A stretch of 64,000 bases of DNA from TMED14 sp041158165. Its GTDB lineage: Bacteria > Bacteroidota > Bacteroidia > Flavobacteriales > Schleiferiaceae. The stretch is taken from contig JBEBBW010000001.1 in assembly GCA_041158165.1 (NCBI GenBank), forward strand, positions 1 through 64,000, written 5' to 3'. The number at the start of each line of letters is the position of its first letter. Positions within the stretch are counted from its first letter, which is position 1. The notes under the pieces were generated by a model that saw nothing but the letters and a program-made list of their open reading frames with translations, ran no database searches and was not told the origin of the DNA. The position numbers were made by a program, and so were the translations under genes. Positions 1 to 7,237 of the stretch are shown one piece after another.

Positions 1-1310
1 ACGAAAAGTCCGCGCTCGCCCCAGTTCCACGCGTACCCCTCTTCAGGCCACTGGTTTCTGGTCAATGGCTTTGGTTGTGGCGGTACGATGTCGGTCAGCG
101 CCGCACCATCCCAGGCGAGCCAACCTTCGGTCGTCTCAAGCACCGGTGTGGCGCCCGACCAGCCCGCGCTGAGCACCCAATCGCTTCGGCGCGTTCGCCA
201 GGAGCCGCCTTGCCACTCAAGTGCACCAAATTCGCCGTAGAGCAGCCATCGCCCATCCGTGAGTTCGGCCAAGCCTTTGGGCACGCCCGAGGACGGCAAT
301 GGAATGGTCGTTCGGCCTTCGGGGCGAACAAGCTGAAGTCCGGCGCTTGAAAGGACCGCAAAGCAGTCGGGCGCGGTCCGAGCCACCGAGGTGATGCGGC
401 CCACGTTGTAGGCGGCGGTGCGCACGTCGTACCACTGTTCTGGCCTCGGAATTCGAACCATGCCGTCGCGCCCAGCCAGCAAGAGGCCGCCGTTCCCGTC
501 GGGTGCCAAGGCCACGGCAAGGTCTAGCGGAGTGCCGCCCAAAGCCGCCATGGGTTGCACCTCGTCGTCGACCCAAAAAAGGCCTTCGCGGCTAGCAACC
601 CACCACGAATCCTTGTCGAGCGCGGGGATCCACTGGGCGTCGGTGAGGCTGCGCGTTGCGCGCTCCCAACCTTCGTCGGTGAGCCGCTCCAAGCCCGACT
701 CGGTTTCGGCCCAAACTCCGCCGCCGTCAACCGCCGCCGACCGAACGGGCTGATCGAGCACCCGGGTCCAAAATCCCGAGGCGCCGCGCACCCAAAGTCC
801 CTTGGTCGAGGCGACCCACCAGGAGCTTCCACGGCGGCCAAACTGCGTGGCGCCGAGCAATCCTTCCATGGCCTGCTTGGTCAACGACGCAGTCCCGACG
901 CGCATCCACAGTCCGTCGGTTTGGAGAACCCAAAGGGTGTCGCCGTGGGCATCGACGTCGACCACGGTCGCCTTCATTCCGGCTACCGGCGTGGCTTGGC
1001 CTTCGAGCGGAATCCAAAATAGCCCGTCTGAGGTCGCCGCAAAAGCGCCTTGGCGAACCGGGGCCACGCCGAGCACAATGGGCGGAACCTTTGGCCACTG
1101 AGCTCGAAGCAGCGTAACGCCGTCGTAGCGCAGCACCCCTTCATCTTGGGTTGCAAGCCACCACAGTCCGTCGGGCCCCACGGCAACATCGAGCACCTCT
1201 CGGCCGCGTAGCTGCGCGTCCGTCGACCGGACGTCGACCGCAAACTCAAGCTGCTGGCCCCAAAACGGGACCGACGCGAGCAGTAGGACAAGTAGGCTCA
1301 GGGTGCGCAC
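1..1310 (-). CDS. Secreted beta-propeller protein, 3' part cut off by window edge
   Basis: The reading frame is open from the GTG at 1310 to the left edge, giving about 436 residues with no stop, so the C-terminus is missing. A signal peptide (VRTLSLLVLLLASVPFWGQ) is followed by repeated units such as 'GLWWLATQDEGVLRYDG', 'WWVASREGLFWVDD' and 'GGLLLAGRDGMVRIPR', which resemble two-component-regulator propeller repeats (periplasmic sensor propellers). An in-frame ATG exists at 1340, but GTG 1310 begins directly at the signal peptide and lies 4 bases after a TACCTTCG box. Whether a kinase, adhesin or sorting domain follows cannot be seen. The function is unknown beyond a propeller fold outside the cytoplasm. 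Confidence 0.75.
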   Translation of the reverse strand, partial: MRTLSLLVLLLASVPFWGQQLEFAVDVRSTDAQLRGREVLDVAVGPDGLWWLATQDEGVLRYDGVTLLRAQWPKVPPIVLGVAPVRQGAFAATSDGLFWIPLEGQATPVAGMKATVVDVDAHGDTLWVLQTDGLWMRVGTASLTKQAMEGLLGATQFGRRGSSWWVASTKGLWVRGASGFWTRVLDQPVRSAAVDGGGVWAETESGLERLTDEGWERATRSLTDAQWIPALDKDSWWVASREGLFWVDDEVQPMAALGGTPLDLAVALAPDGNGGLLLAGRDGMVRIPRPEQWYDVRTAAYNVGRITSVARTAPDCFAVLSSAGLQLVRPEGRTTIPLPSSGVPKGLAELTDGRWLLYGEFGALEWQGGSWRTRRSDWVLSAGWSGATPVLETTEGWLAWDGAALTDIVPPQPKPLTRNQWPEEGYAWNWGERGLF

Positions 1311-1314
1311 GAAG

Positions 1315-1322
1315 CGAAGGTA
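1315..1322 (-). promoter_or_regulatory. -7-like box TACCTTCG
   Basis: The box matches the Bacteroidota -7 consensus TAnnTTTG except one base. It ends 4 bases before the GTG at 1310 and supports that start. Confidence 0.45.
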
Positions 1323-1375
1323 GCCCTTAGCCCGAAACATTCGTTTGCACGCACATGGAGCTCGCACCAAAGCAG

Positions 1376-1383
1376 ATTCTTTG
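1376..1383 (+). promoter_or_regulatory. -7-like box ATTCTTTG
   Basis: TTTG is followed by CTTC and the ATG at 1388. The TA half is degenerate, but the spacing of 4 bases matches other genes in the window. Confidence 0.4.
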
Positions 1384-1387
1384 CTTC

Positions 1388-2047
1388 ATGAAGCAGTTTT
1401 TAATCACCGCACTTGCCATGCTGGCCGCCCAAAGCACATGGGCCCAGATGCCCACCGAACCGTGGCACGACGCCCTTCGCCGCCAACGCTGGAGCGCGTG
1501 GACCCAGCATTCCGGACCCAAACCCGGCTTCACGCAGGCCCAGGCTGCTGCATTCGGTCCCAACATATCGGGCGGCCTGCGCCTCAGTCCCATGGATTTC
1601 GGCGTGTGGACCTGCGTGGAACGCACGATGGGTTCCGCACCGCTCACCCTACCCGGACTCAAGCGGCGGACCGAAGTGACGGTGCAGCCGGTTCGCTGGT
1701 CGGTGGGCCTCGGCTGGGAATCCCAGCGCATGCAGGTAGTGAGCCGCGCCGCATGGGGTCCCTGGACGGTGACTGCCCAGCCCACGGCGGGTCAGTGGTC
1801 TGCGAGCTGGCGCCAGCTGCAGACCTCCGGCTGGACGCTGGTCGCCCACGTGCGCCAGGATCTTGGAGCGAAGCACACCGAATGGATTCTGGGCCTCGAA
1901 CGCGAGCATTTGGCCTTGTACGCAAGCTCCCTGGGACGCTGGCGGCTGGTCCTTCAGCGGAGCGGCGTTCGCCTTGCCGTGGGCGGCGGATCGGTACTTC
2001 AAAGTGCGGTCGGATTTGGACTCCCTGCAACCGAACGCGCGCCGTGA
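1388..2047 (+). CDS. Unrecognised secreted protein, 219 aa
   Basis: I do not recognise the family. An upstream ATG at 1355 is in frame, but the ATG at 1388 gives a clean signal peptide (MKQFLITALAMLAAQSTWAQ) and lies 4 bases after a TTTG box. The mature part is rich in Trp, Arg and short alternating stretches ('WSVGLGWESQRM', 'GWTLVAHVRQDLG', 'RWRLVLQRSGVRLAVGGG'), as expected for a small outer-membrane barrel or beta-sandwich. Its stop shares a base with the start of the next gene (TGATG), so the two are probably translated together and may act together. Confidence 0.7.
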   Translation: MKQFLITALAMLAAQSTWAQMPTEPWHDALRRQRWSAWTQHSGPKPGFTQAQAAAFGPNISGGLRLSPMDFGVWTCVERTMGSAPLTLPGLKRRTEVTVQPVRWSVGLGWESQRMQVVSRAAWGPWTVTAQPTAGQWSASWRQLQTSGWTLVAHVRQDLGAKHTEWILGLEREHLALYASSLGRWRLVLQRSGVRLAVGGGSVLQSAVGFGLPATERAP

Positions 2048-3468
2048 TGAAGGCTTTGCTGAACCCACTCCGCCTTGCCGGAGCGCTTTGTGCCCCCCTC
2101 AGTGCCGGGGCCCAGCCTCACCTTGCTCCGCAGGGCAACGCATTCGCGGTGCTCGGCATGAAGGCGGACGACGTCCAGATGGACCAAGGTTGCCGCGCCA
2201 CGCACCCCGAGTGGAGCGACGTTCAGCGGGATTCTGCCCGCGCTGCGTGGCAGCAGTGGTGGCGCACCGGGCCTCCACGCGATGCGGAAGCCTTGGCGTT
2301 TCTATGGCCAGCGCAGCAGTTCGCGCTCGAGCGCTACCAAGCCCAATTTGGCTGGCCGCGGGACAGCACGGAATGGCGCGCACTCCCCTTGAGCGGTGCG
2401 GAACGGGAACTGCTTCAGCGCCTCTACCACGGACCAAGGCAACGGTTTTCGGCTAGTCGCCACGACGGCAACCGCTGGGAACCCGCGTGGACTGCCGGTT
2501 GGAGCTGCTCGAACTGCGCACAGGACAGCTGGACCGCCCGTCGCCTCGGTTCCGGCACCCGGCTGGCCCTGGTGGGTCCAACGTCCAACCTCAGCCTCCT
2601 TCCGTGGCTACTTCGAAGCCCCTCAGACCGTCCGATTCGTCTGTGGCTGGGGCCCGAGTCGGTTGCCGCCGCGTTCCAGCCTGGCAAGCTCCCCGGCGGT
2701 GCGCCGCAGTGGTTGACGGGAATCGAGCGAATTTCAGTCGGACGGCATCCGGCATCCGGCATCGTAGGTGAAGTGGCGGTGCGGCGCGCCGCATGGGCGG
2801 CCGCCGCAAGCCTGAGTCAGTACGGTTGGTGGTTCGCGAGCGGTACCTGGTACGGCCCGGGGGGCGTGCTTATGCAGGCCCAACAGGAACGTCGTTCGGA
2901 GCCCCGCCACCCGTGGGCGCACGCCGCTGCCGATTCGTTGTGGGTAAGGCCGGCCGCGGGCGCCACGCCGTGGCGCGCGCAGCGCGGGAACCGCGCCACA
3001 GCGGCGTTGCCGCTGTGGGCCGGCCGCCTCACACTAACCCACGGCGCCACAGGGCAATCGGCGAGCTGGGCCGACCGCTCAAGCTCCGTATCGTGGAGCC
3101 CTCGTCAGCTGGCACTTGGAAGGTATGTGGACGTGACGGCACCAGACCGCCGGTTGGTGCGCAGCGTACGGGTCATGCTTTACGCCGGGAGGGCGCAAGG
3201 CGCATCACTCCACCTTCGAGCCGCATCGCCCCAATGGCAGGGGGAACTTGGCTTGGCAGGCATTACGGCGCCTGACGCGGTGCTGCCGCGCGCACTGGGA
3301 CCCATGAGCTTGTGGCGGCCAGGATGCACGGGTGAGGCCGGATTGTCGTGGATCCGGGGTCCAAACCGAGCAAGTATTCGCCTTCGGTATGCACCAAGCG
3401 GGTGGAGCGGAAGTCTGCGCGTGAATGGGTCGCTCGACTCACGAGCGAAAGCGAAGCCGGTCCGATAG
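2047..3468 (+). CDS. Unrecognised secreted protein, 473 aa
   Basis: The frame is open upstream to 1345, but that extension runs through the preceding gene. The ATG at 2047 overlaps that gene's stop by one base and starts a plausible export signal (MKALLNPLRLAGALCAPLSAGAQ). Residues about 45-140 look helical and Trp-rich ('AARAAWQQWW'-like), then from about 150 onward the sequence alternates like a beta-barrel ('WTAGWSCSNCAQ', 'YGWWFASGTWYGPGGV'). The layout resembles Bacteroidota proteins with an N-terminal helix-hairpin-helix segment followed by a barrel, but no clear motif is present, so this is only a suggestion. The last 30 bases overlap aroA on the other strand. Confidence 0.65.
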   Translation: MKALLNPLRLAGALCAPLSAGAQPHLAPQGNAFAVLGMKADDVQMDQGCRATHPEWSDVQRDSARAAWQQWWRTGPPRDAEALAFLWPAQQFALERYQAQFGWPRDSTEWRALPLSGAERELLQRLYHGPRQRFSASRHDGNRWEPAWTAGWSCSNCAQDSWTARRLGSGTRLALVGPTSNLSLLPWLLRSPSDRPIRLWLGPESVAAAFQPGKLPGGAPQWLTGIERISVGRHPASGIVGEVAVRRAAWAAAASLSQYGWWFASGTWYGPGGVLMQAQQERRSEPRHPWAHAAADSLWVRPAAGATPWRAQRGNRATAALPLWAGRLTLTHGATGQSASWADRSSSVSWSPRQLALGRYVDVTAPDRRLVRSVRVMLYAGRAQGASLHLRAASPQWQGELGLAGITAPDAVLPRALGPMSLWRPGCTGEAGLSWIRGPNRASIRLRYAPSGWSGSLRVNGSLDSRAKAKPVR

Positions 3469-4569
3469 GCCCCACTCCGACCAAAAATTCGGAAAGGATT
3501 TGGCCACGGCGGCGGAACCGCGCAGTACCACTGGACAGCGCAAGGAAACCAGGGCCGCACAAAACGCCATGCGGTGGTCGTCGTAGCTGTCCAGCTCGAG
3601 CCACTCGGTGGGCAAGGCTAGTGGCGCGTCCCACTCCAGCCAATCGGAGCCGCTGCGCACACGGCAGCCCAACCTAGTTAACAGTTCGGCAGTGGCATCA
3701 AGCCGCGGTGACTCCTTGGCATTCAAGGTTTGCAGTCCGGTTGCGCGACCAGAGCGTCCGCCCAAGGCCGCAGCCACAATGGCCGGCATGGCCAAATCCG
3801 GCGTTTCGCCAAACGCCACAATCCAGGGCGCAGTGGGCCACGGCGCGGAGTGCGCAGCCAACCCCGAGGCTTCGACCTGAAGCGTGTAGCCGAGCTCGCT
3901 ACCCCATTGGGTACAGCGGGAATCCCCTTGGATGCTGTTCATGGCAAGACCGGGAAGGCGGATCGATACTCCGGTGAGCCCCACCGCAGCGAGCACCACG
4001 AAGGCCGACGACCAGTCCCGTTCGGGAGGCCACGACCGTGCGCCGGCTCCGTGCATGGCCTCGGTCATGGCCAGGTAGGGGGCGCTCGCAAGCCCTTGAG
4101 GAAGTTCAAGCCGCACCGGCTCAGCGAAGCAGGGCGAACTCAGCAGGAGCGCGGAGGCGAACTGGGAACTCTGCCGCGCGTCGACGGCCACGGCTCCGCC
4201 GGATAGGGTAACGCCTTCGATACGCCATCCCAAGGGATCTGATTCGATGCGAGCACCCATCGACTGCAGAGCGTGAACCAGCGGAAGGATGGGCCGGTTG
4301 CGCAGCCGTTCGTCGGCGGTCAAGCGCACGCGCGCTCCGGGCTGGGCGGCCCAATAGGCCATGCCAAAACGGTAGGCTGTGCCCGTTGGACCCGCCGCCG
4401 CGGTGTGCCAGCCGTCGCTGCCAAGCGTCGGCTCGAGCACCCACTTCATGGCGTGCATGTCGTCGCTCCACAGCGCGTCGGGTTCCGGCAGTGGTTCGCC
4501 GTGCACCGCCTTGAGCAGCAGCGTGCGGTTCGCGATGCTTTTGGCGTACGGGAGGTTAATGCTTCGCAT
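3439..4569 (-). CDS. aroA: 3-phosphoshikimate 1-carboxyvinyltransferase (EPSP synthase)
   Basis: EPSP synthase joins phosphoenolpyruvate to shikimate-3-phosphate in the cytoplasmic chorismate pathway. Family motifs are present in order: 'AKSIANRTLLL' (K10, S11, R15), 'GTAYRF', 'RPILPL', 'SSQFASALLL', 'ETPDLAMPAIV', 'AKESPRLDA', 'DDHRMAFCAAL' and 'VAKSFPNFW'. I start at the ATG at 4569 (376 aa), because the upstream part of the open frame lies inside aroB and shows no conserved sequence. It overlaps aroB by 14 bases, so the two are probably coupled. The protein is short for the family, and the usual Asn or His before GTA is replaced ('AGPTGTAYRF'). Confidence 0.93.
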   Translation of the reverse strand: MRSINLPYAKSIANRTLLLKAVHGEPLPEPDALWSDDMHAMKWVLEPTLGSDGWHTAAAGPTGTAYRFGMAYWAAQPGARVRLTADERLRNRPILPLVHALQSMGARIESDPLGWRIEGVTLSGGAVAVDARQSSQFASALLLSSPCFAEPVRLELPQGLASAPYLAMTEAMHGAGARSWPPERDWSSAFVVLAAVGLTGVSIRLPGLAMNSIQGDSRCTQWGSELGYTLQVEASGLAAHSAPWPTAPWIVAFGETPDLAMPAIVAAALGGRSGRATGLQTLNAKESPRLDATAELLTRLGCRVRSGSDWLEWDAPLALPTEWLELDSYDDHRMAFCAALVSLRCPVVLRGSAAVAKSFPNFWSEWGLSDRLRFRS

Positions 4570-5608
4570 CTGCTTTCCAGGCCGCGTAAAATTGCGCCGC
4601 GTCGAGTTCCCAAACCACCTCGGGCGCGCCGGGTTCGGCGCTCCAGACCATGCGCAGTTGACCGCCTCGCTTCTTTTTGTCGTGCTGCATCCTTGCCCAC
4701 ACGGCTTCGGGATCCAGACTGCGGTAGGCACTATGATCAAAATCGGCTTCGATTCGGGTGCGGAGCGCTGCGCGCGCTGAAGCACCCGGCAGCGCAAGCC
4801 CATCCAAAATCAGCGATTCAACTACTAGCCCAAAGGCGACCGCGTCTCCATGGCCTAAATCCCAATCGAGCTCGAGCGCTAAACTTTCGACCGCATGGCC
4901 CACGGTGTGCCCCATGTTGAGTACGGCGCGGCGGGATCCGCGTTCAAACGGGTCGGCAGCGACTACGTCGAGCTTGACCTGGGCTGCCTCAGCCATGAGC
5001 GCCCCGGCATAACCGTAGTCGTGGCGAACCGCCTCGTACCAAAGGGATCCGCCGGTAATCCACGCTTGCTTGAGGAGCTCCGCCCAGCCTTGGCGCCATT
5101 CGCGTTCCGGCAAGGTTTCGAGCGCACGAACGTCGGCAAACACGGGCGCCTCCGGACGCCAGGTTCCGAGGAGGTTTTTGGTGCCTTCGGCGTCCACGCC
5201 GTTTTTTCCGCCCCAAGCTGCGTCAACCATGGCGAGCAATGAGGTAGGTACCAAAACCAAATCAATTCCGCGCAGGTACAGGGTCGCCAGCAAGCCCGCC
5301 ATGTCGCAGACCACCCCGCCGCCCAATGCGATCAGCAGCGCACCACGGTCGGCCCCTTCGTCGCGCAGTCCAAGCGCGAGCTGCTCTATTATGGCCAATT
5401 CCTTGGAGGCCTCACCGGGTTCAATTTCAAGGATGTGGGCGTCACCTAGTGCGTCCAATTCGCCCATGAACCGAGGCAGCACGTGATCATGGGTCGTGCT
5501 GTCGACCAAGATGTGCACCGACGTGAAGTGCCCCTCGTGCGCTAAGAGCCACGCACTCAATTCGTTCCATGCGGTGGGGCCGAGCGCACGTACCGGATGA
5601 AGTTCCAT
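4556..5608 (-). CDS. aroB: 3-dehydroquinate synthase
   Basis: AroB converts DAHP to 3-dehydroquinate, the second step of the shikimate pathway, using NAD and a divalent metal. Visible motifs include 'GGGVVCDMAGLLATLYLRGI', 'PTSLLAMVDAAWGGKNGVD', 'LNMGHTVGHAVES', 'HGDAVAFG' and 'MQHDKKKRGGQLRMV'. There is an in-frame ATG at 5626, but the ATG at 5608 (350 aa) follows a GACCTTTG box by 4 bases and fits the family start better, because the box would otherwise sit inside the gene. The gene is first in an aroB-aroA pair and diverges from proline dehydrogenase. Confidence 0.94.
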   Translation of the reverse strand: MELHPVRALGPTAWNELSAWLLAHEGHFTSVHILVDSTTHDHVLPRFMGELDALGDAHILEIEPGEASKELAIIEQLALGLRDEGADRGALLIALGGGVVCDMAGLLATLYLRGIDLVLVPTSLLAMVDAAWGGKNGVDAEGTKNLLGTWRPEAPVFADVRALETLPEREWRQGWAELLKQAWITGGSLWYEAVRHDYGYAGALMAEAAQVKLDVVAADPFERGSRRAVLNMGHTVGHAVESLALELDWDLGHGDAVAFGLVVESLILDGLALPGASARAALRTRIEADFDHSAYRSLDPEAVWARMQHDKKKRGGQLRMVWSAEPGAPEVVWELDAAQFYAAWKADAKH

Positions 5609-5612
5609 AGCA

Positions 5613-5620
5613 CAAAGGTC
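5613..5620 (-). promoter_or_regulatory. -7-like box GACCTTTG for aroB
   Basis: It differs from TAnnTTTG at the first base only and ends 4 bases before the aroB ATG at 5608. Confidence 0.5.
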
Positions 5621-5635
5621 GAGCATCTCGGCCCA

Positions 5636-5643
5636 TATCTTTG
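5636..5643 (+). promoter_or_regulatory. -7 box TATCTTTG for proline dehydrogenase
   Basis: A perfect TAnnTTTG match, 24 bases before the GTG at 5668. It predicts a short untranslated leader rather than a leaderless mRNA. Confidence 0.6.
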
Positions 5644-5667
5644 CACGAACCTTGAATCCTTAGCCCT

Positions 5668-6855
5668 GTGAAGCTCGATTTTTCGGATACGGCCCTTGCC
5701 TTTCAGCACGCTTCAAACGCGGACCTTCGGCGCGCCCGATTGCTCTTTGGCGTGCTCGCCTCCCCAGCGCTGGTTTCGGCCGGAAAAGTTCTGAGTCTTT
5801 GGGCCTTGCGCTGGCGACTTCCCGTTAAGGGCCTCATTCGTGCGACCGTGTTCCGGCAGTTTTGCGGCGGCGAAACCGTGGCCGAAAGCCGTCCGGCAAT
5901 TCAGCGCTTGTGGCAGGCCAAGGTGGGCAGCATTTTAGATTATTCCGTTGAAGGCCAAACCACCGACGCGGCCTTTGACCAGACGGTCGAAGTCGCGTTG
6001 CAAACGTTAGCACTCGCCGCCCACGAACCTGGGCTGAGCTTGGGCGTGTTCAAAATGACGGGCATTGCGCCGCACGAGCTGCTTGAAAAAATGACTGAAG
6101 GTTCCGTGCTGAATGCCGACGAAGAAGCCCAGCTGGCCCGTGTGCGCCAACGCATTCGCCGCATGGCGCAGTTCGCGGCCAAATCGGGACGGGTGCTGAT
6201 GATTGACGCCGAAGAAACCTGGATTCAAGGCGCCATCGACCAATTGGCGCGTGAAGCCATGATGGAATTCAACGCCGAGCGCTTGGTGGTCATGACGACA
6301 ATTCAGTGCTACCGCGTCGGCCGCCAAGCCCAGCTCGAAGCGGATTTGGCCCATGCGGCGGAACAGGGCTACTACTACGGCGTGAAGCTGGTACGCGGAG
6401 CCTATATGGAAAAGGAACGCGAGCGCGCTGCCCAGCACGGCTACCCCTCGCCCATTCAGCCCGACAAGGCCGCGACCGACGCCGAATACGATGCCTGCCT
6501 GCGCACGATGCTTGCGGCGCTCGGAACCCCCGACCAACCCGGCCGCGTCGGAGTGGTTGTGGGCACCCACAACGAATCGAGTACCCGCCTCGGAGCCGAG
6601 CAACTGGTGGCGCAGGGATGGACGCCGTCCGAAGCTCCCGTGTGGTTTGCCCAGCTGTACGGCATGAGCGACTTCATCAGTTTTGTGGTGGCGCACCACG
6701 GATTCCGTGTCGCCAAGTACTTGCCGTTCGGCCCCATCGTGAACGTGATGCCCTACCTGCTTCGCCGCGCCGAAGAAAACACCTCGGTGGCCGGCCAAAC
6801 AGGGCGGGAATTGATGATGCTCCGAAAAGAAACGGCCCGCCGGGCAACCAAGTAA
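5668..6855 (+). CDS. Proline dehydrogenase
   Basis: This FAD enzyme oxidises proline to pyrroline-5-carboxylate, feeding electrons to the membrane quinone pool. It is a single-domain protein (395 aa), not the bifunctional PutA. Motifs include 'VLMIDAEETWIQ' (about 174-185), 'KLVRGAYMEKER' (about 237-248), 'VGTHNES', 'LYGMSDF' and a 'YLPFGP..NVMPYLLRRAEEN' stretch, which is the substrate-binding helix with its Arg pair. The start is GTG at 5668. The long N-terminal helical part is normal for Bacteroidota members. It stands alone, and no P5C dehydrogenase is visible in the window. Its stop codon lies at the border of a short CTAGTTGCTAG repeat shared with the convergent neighbour. Confidence 0.92.
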   Translation: MKLDFSDTALAFQHASNADLRRARLLFGVLASPALVSAGKVLSLWALRWRLPVKGLIRATVFRQFCGGETVAESRPAIQRLWQAKVGSILDYSVEGQTTDAAFDQTVEVALQTLALAAHEPGLSLGVFKMTGIAPHELLEKMTEGSVLNADEEAQLARVRQRIRRMAQFAAKSGRVLMIDAEETWIQGAIDQLAREAMMEFNAERLVVMTTIQCYRVGRQAQLEADLAHAAEQGYYYGVKLVRGAYMEKERERAAQHGYPSPIQPDKAATDAEYDACLRTMLAALGTPDQPGRVGVVVGTHNESSTRLGAEQLVAQGWTPSEAPVWFAQLYGMSDFISFVVAHHGFRVAKYLPFGPIVNVMPYLLRRAEENTSVAGQTGRELMMLRKETARRATK

Positions 6856-6880
6856 CTAGTTGCTAGTTACTCGTTAACTG
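6853..6880. repeat. CTAGTTGCTAGTTAC-type short repeat
   Basis: A low-complexity AACTAG/GTTGCTAG element sits exactly between convergent proline dehydrogenase and DUF4258. It supplies the stop codons of both. Its reverse complement resembles the element at 16041-16078, and a related version lies inside anmK at 33606-33641. Confidence 0.55.
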
Positions 6881-7237
6881 GACAAGCCACGCACTGTCGC
6901 GGCGAACTTCCCAGAGTCCGCGCCAAGCCTTGCCTTCAAGGTCCAGATCAATCCAGTAGGCCGGAACGTCCGCTGCGTGGCGGGTGCGCGTGCGGCTTGC
7001 CGAAAAATCTACTTCGCCCAAGATTAAAAACGCCTTTAGAGTGCTGGAGTCAGCGCCCAAGTCGGCCCATGCTGCTGAATCGGCACCCCGCACTGGCTTG
7101 CGGTTAAGTTCGGTCAGTACCCGGTCGTTGGGAAAATAGCTGCACTCGAAGTCGCGGTCGCTAAAAAGGGCACCCACGAGAAGTACCCCAAGGCCCACGC
7201 CGAGGGAGTACCAAAGAATCCGGCGAAGCAACTTCAA
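6863..7237 (-). CDS. Small membrane-anchored protein, DUF4258-like
   Basis: A 124-residue protein with one N-terminal membrane segment (about residues 5-25, 'ILWYSLGVGLGVLLVGALF') followed by a small soluble domain ('CSYFPNDRVLTELNRKPV', then 'GEVDFSASRTRTRHAADVPAYWIDLDLEGK'). The last part resembles DUF4258 proteins, which in Flavobacteriales often follow alanine dehydrogenase, as here. The start is a TTG whose last two bases and following A form the ald stop (TTGA overlap), so translation is probably coupled. The function is unknown. Its last codons and stop derive from a short repeat. Confidence 0.7.
   Translation of the reverse strand: MKLLRRILWYSLGVGLGVLLVGALFSDRDFECSYFPNDRVLTELNRKPVRGADSAAWADLGADSSTLKAFLILGEVDFSASRTRTRHAADVPAYWIDLDLEGKAWRGLWEVRRDSAWLVQLTSN

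Noticed and set aside
1345..2046. In-frame N-terminal extension of the gene at 2047 back to 1345
   Set aside because: It overlaps the preceding secreted protein's frame throughout, has no signal peptide at its start, and the composition is that of a shadow frame in GC-rich DNA.
4603..4803. N-terminal extension of aroA to 4803
   Set aside because: The extra 78 residues lie inside aroB and match nothing in EPSP synthases; the conserved N-terminus begins at 4569.
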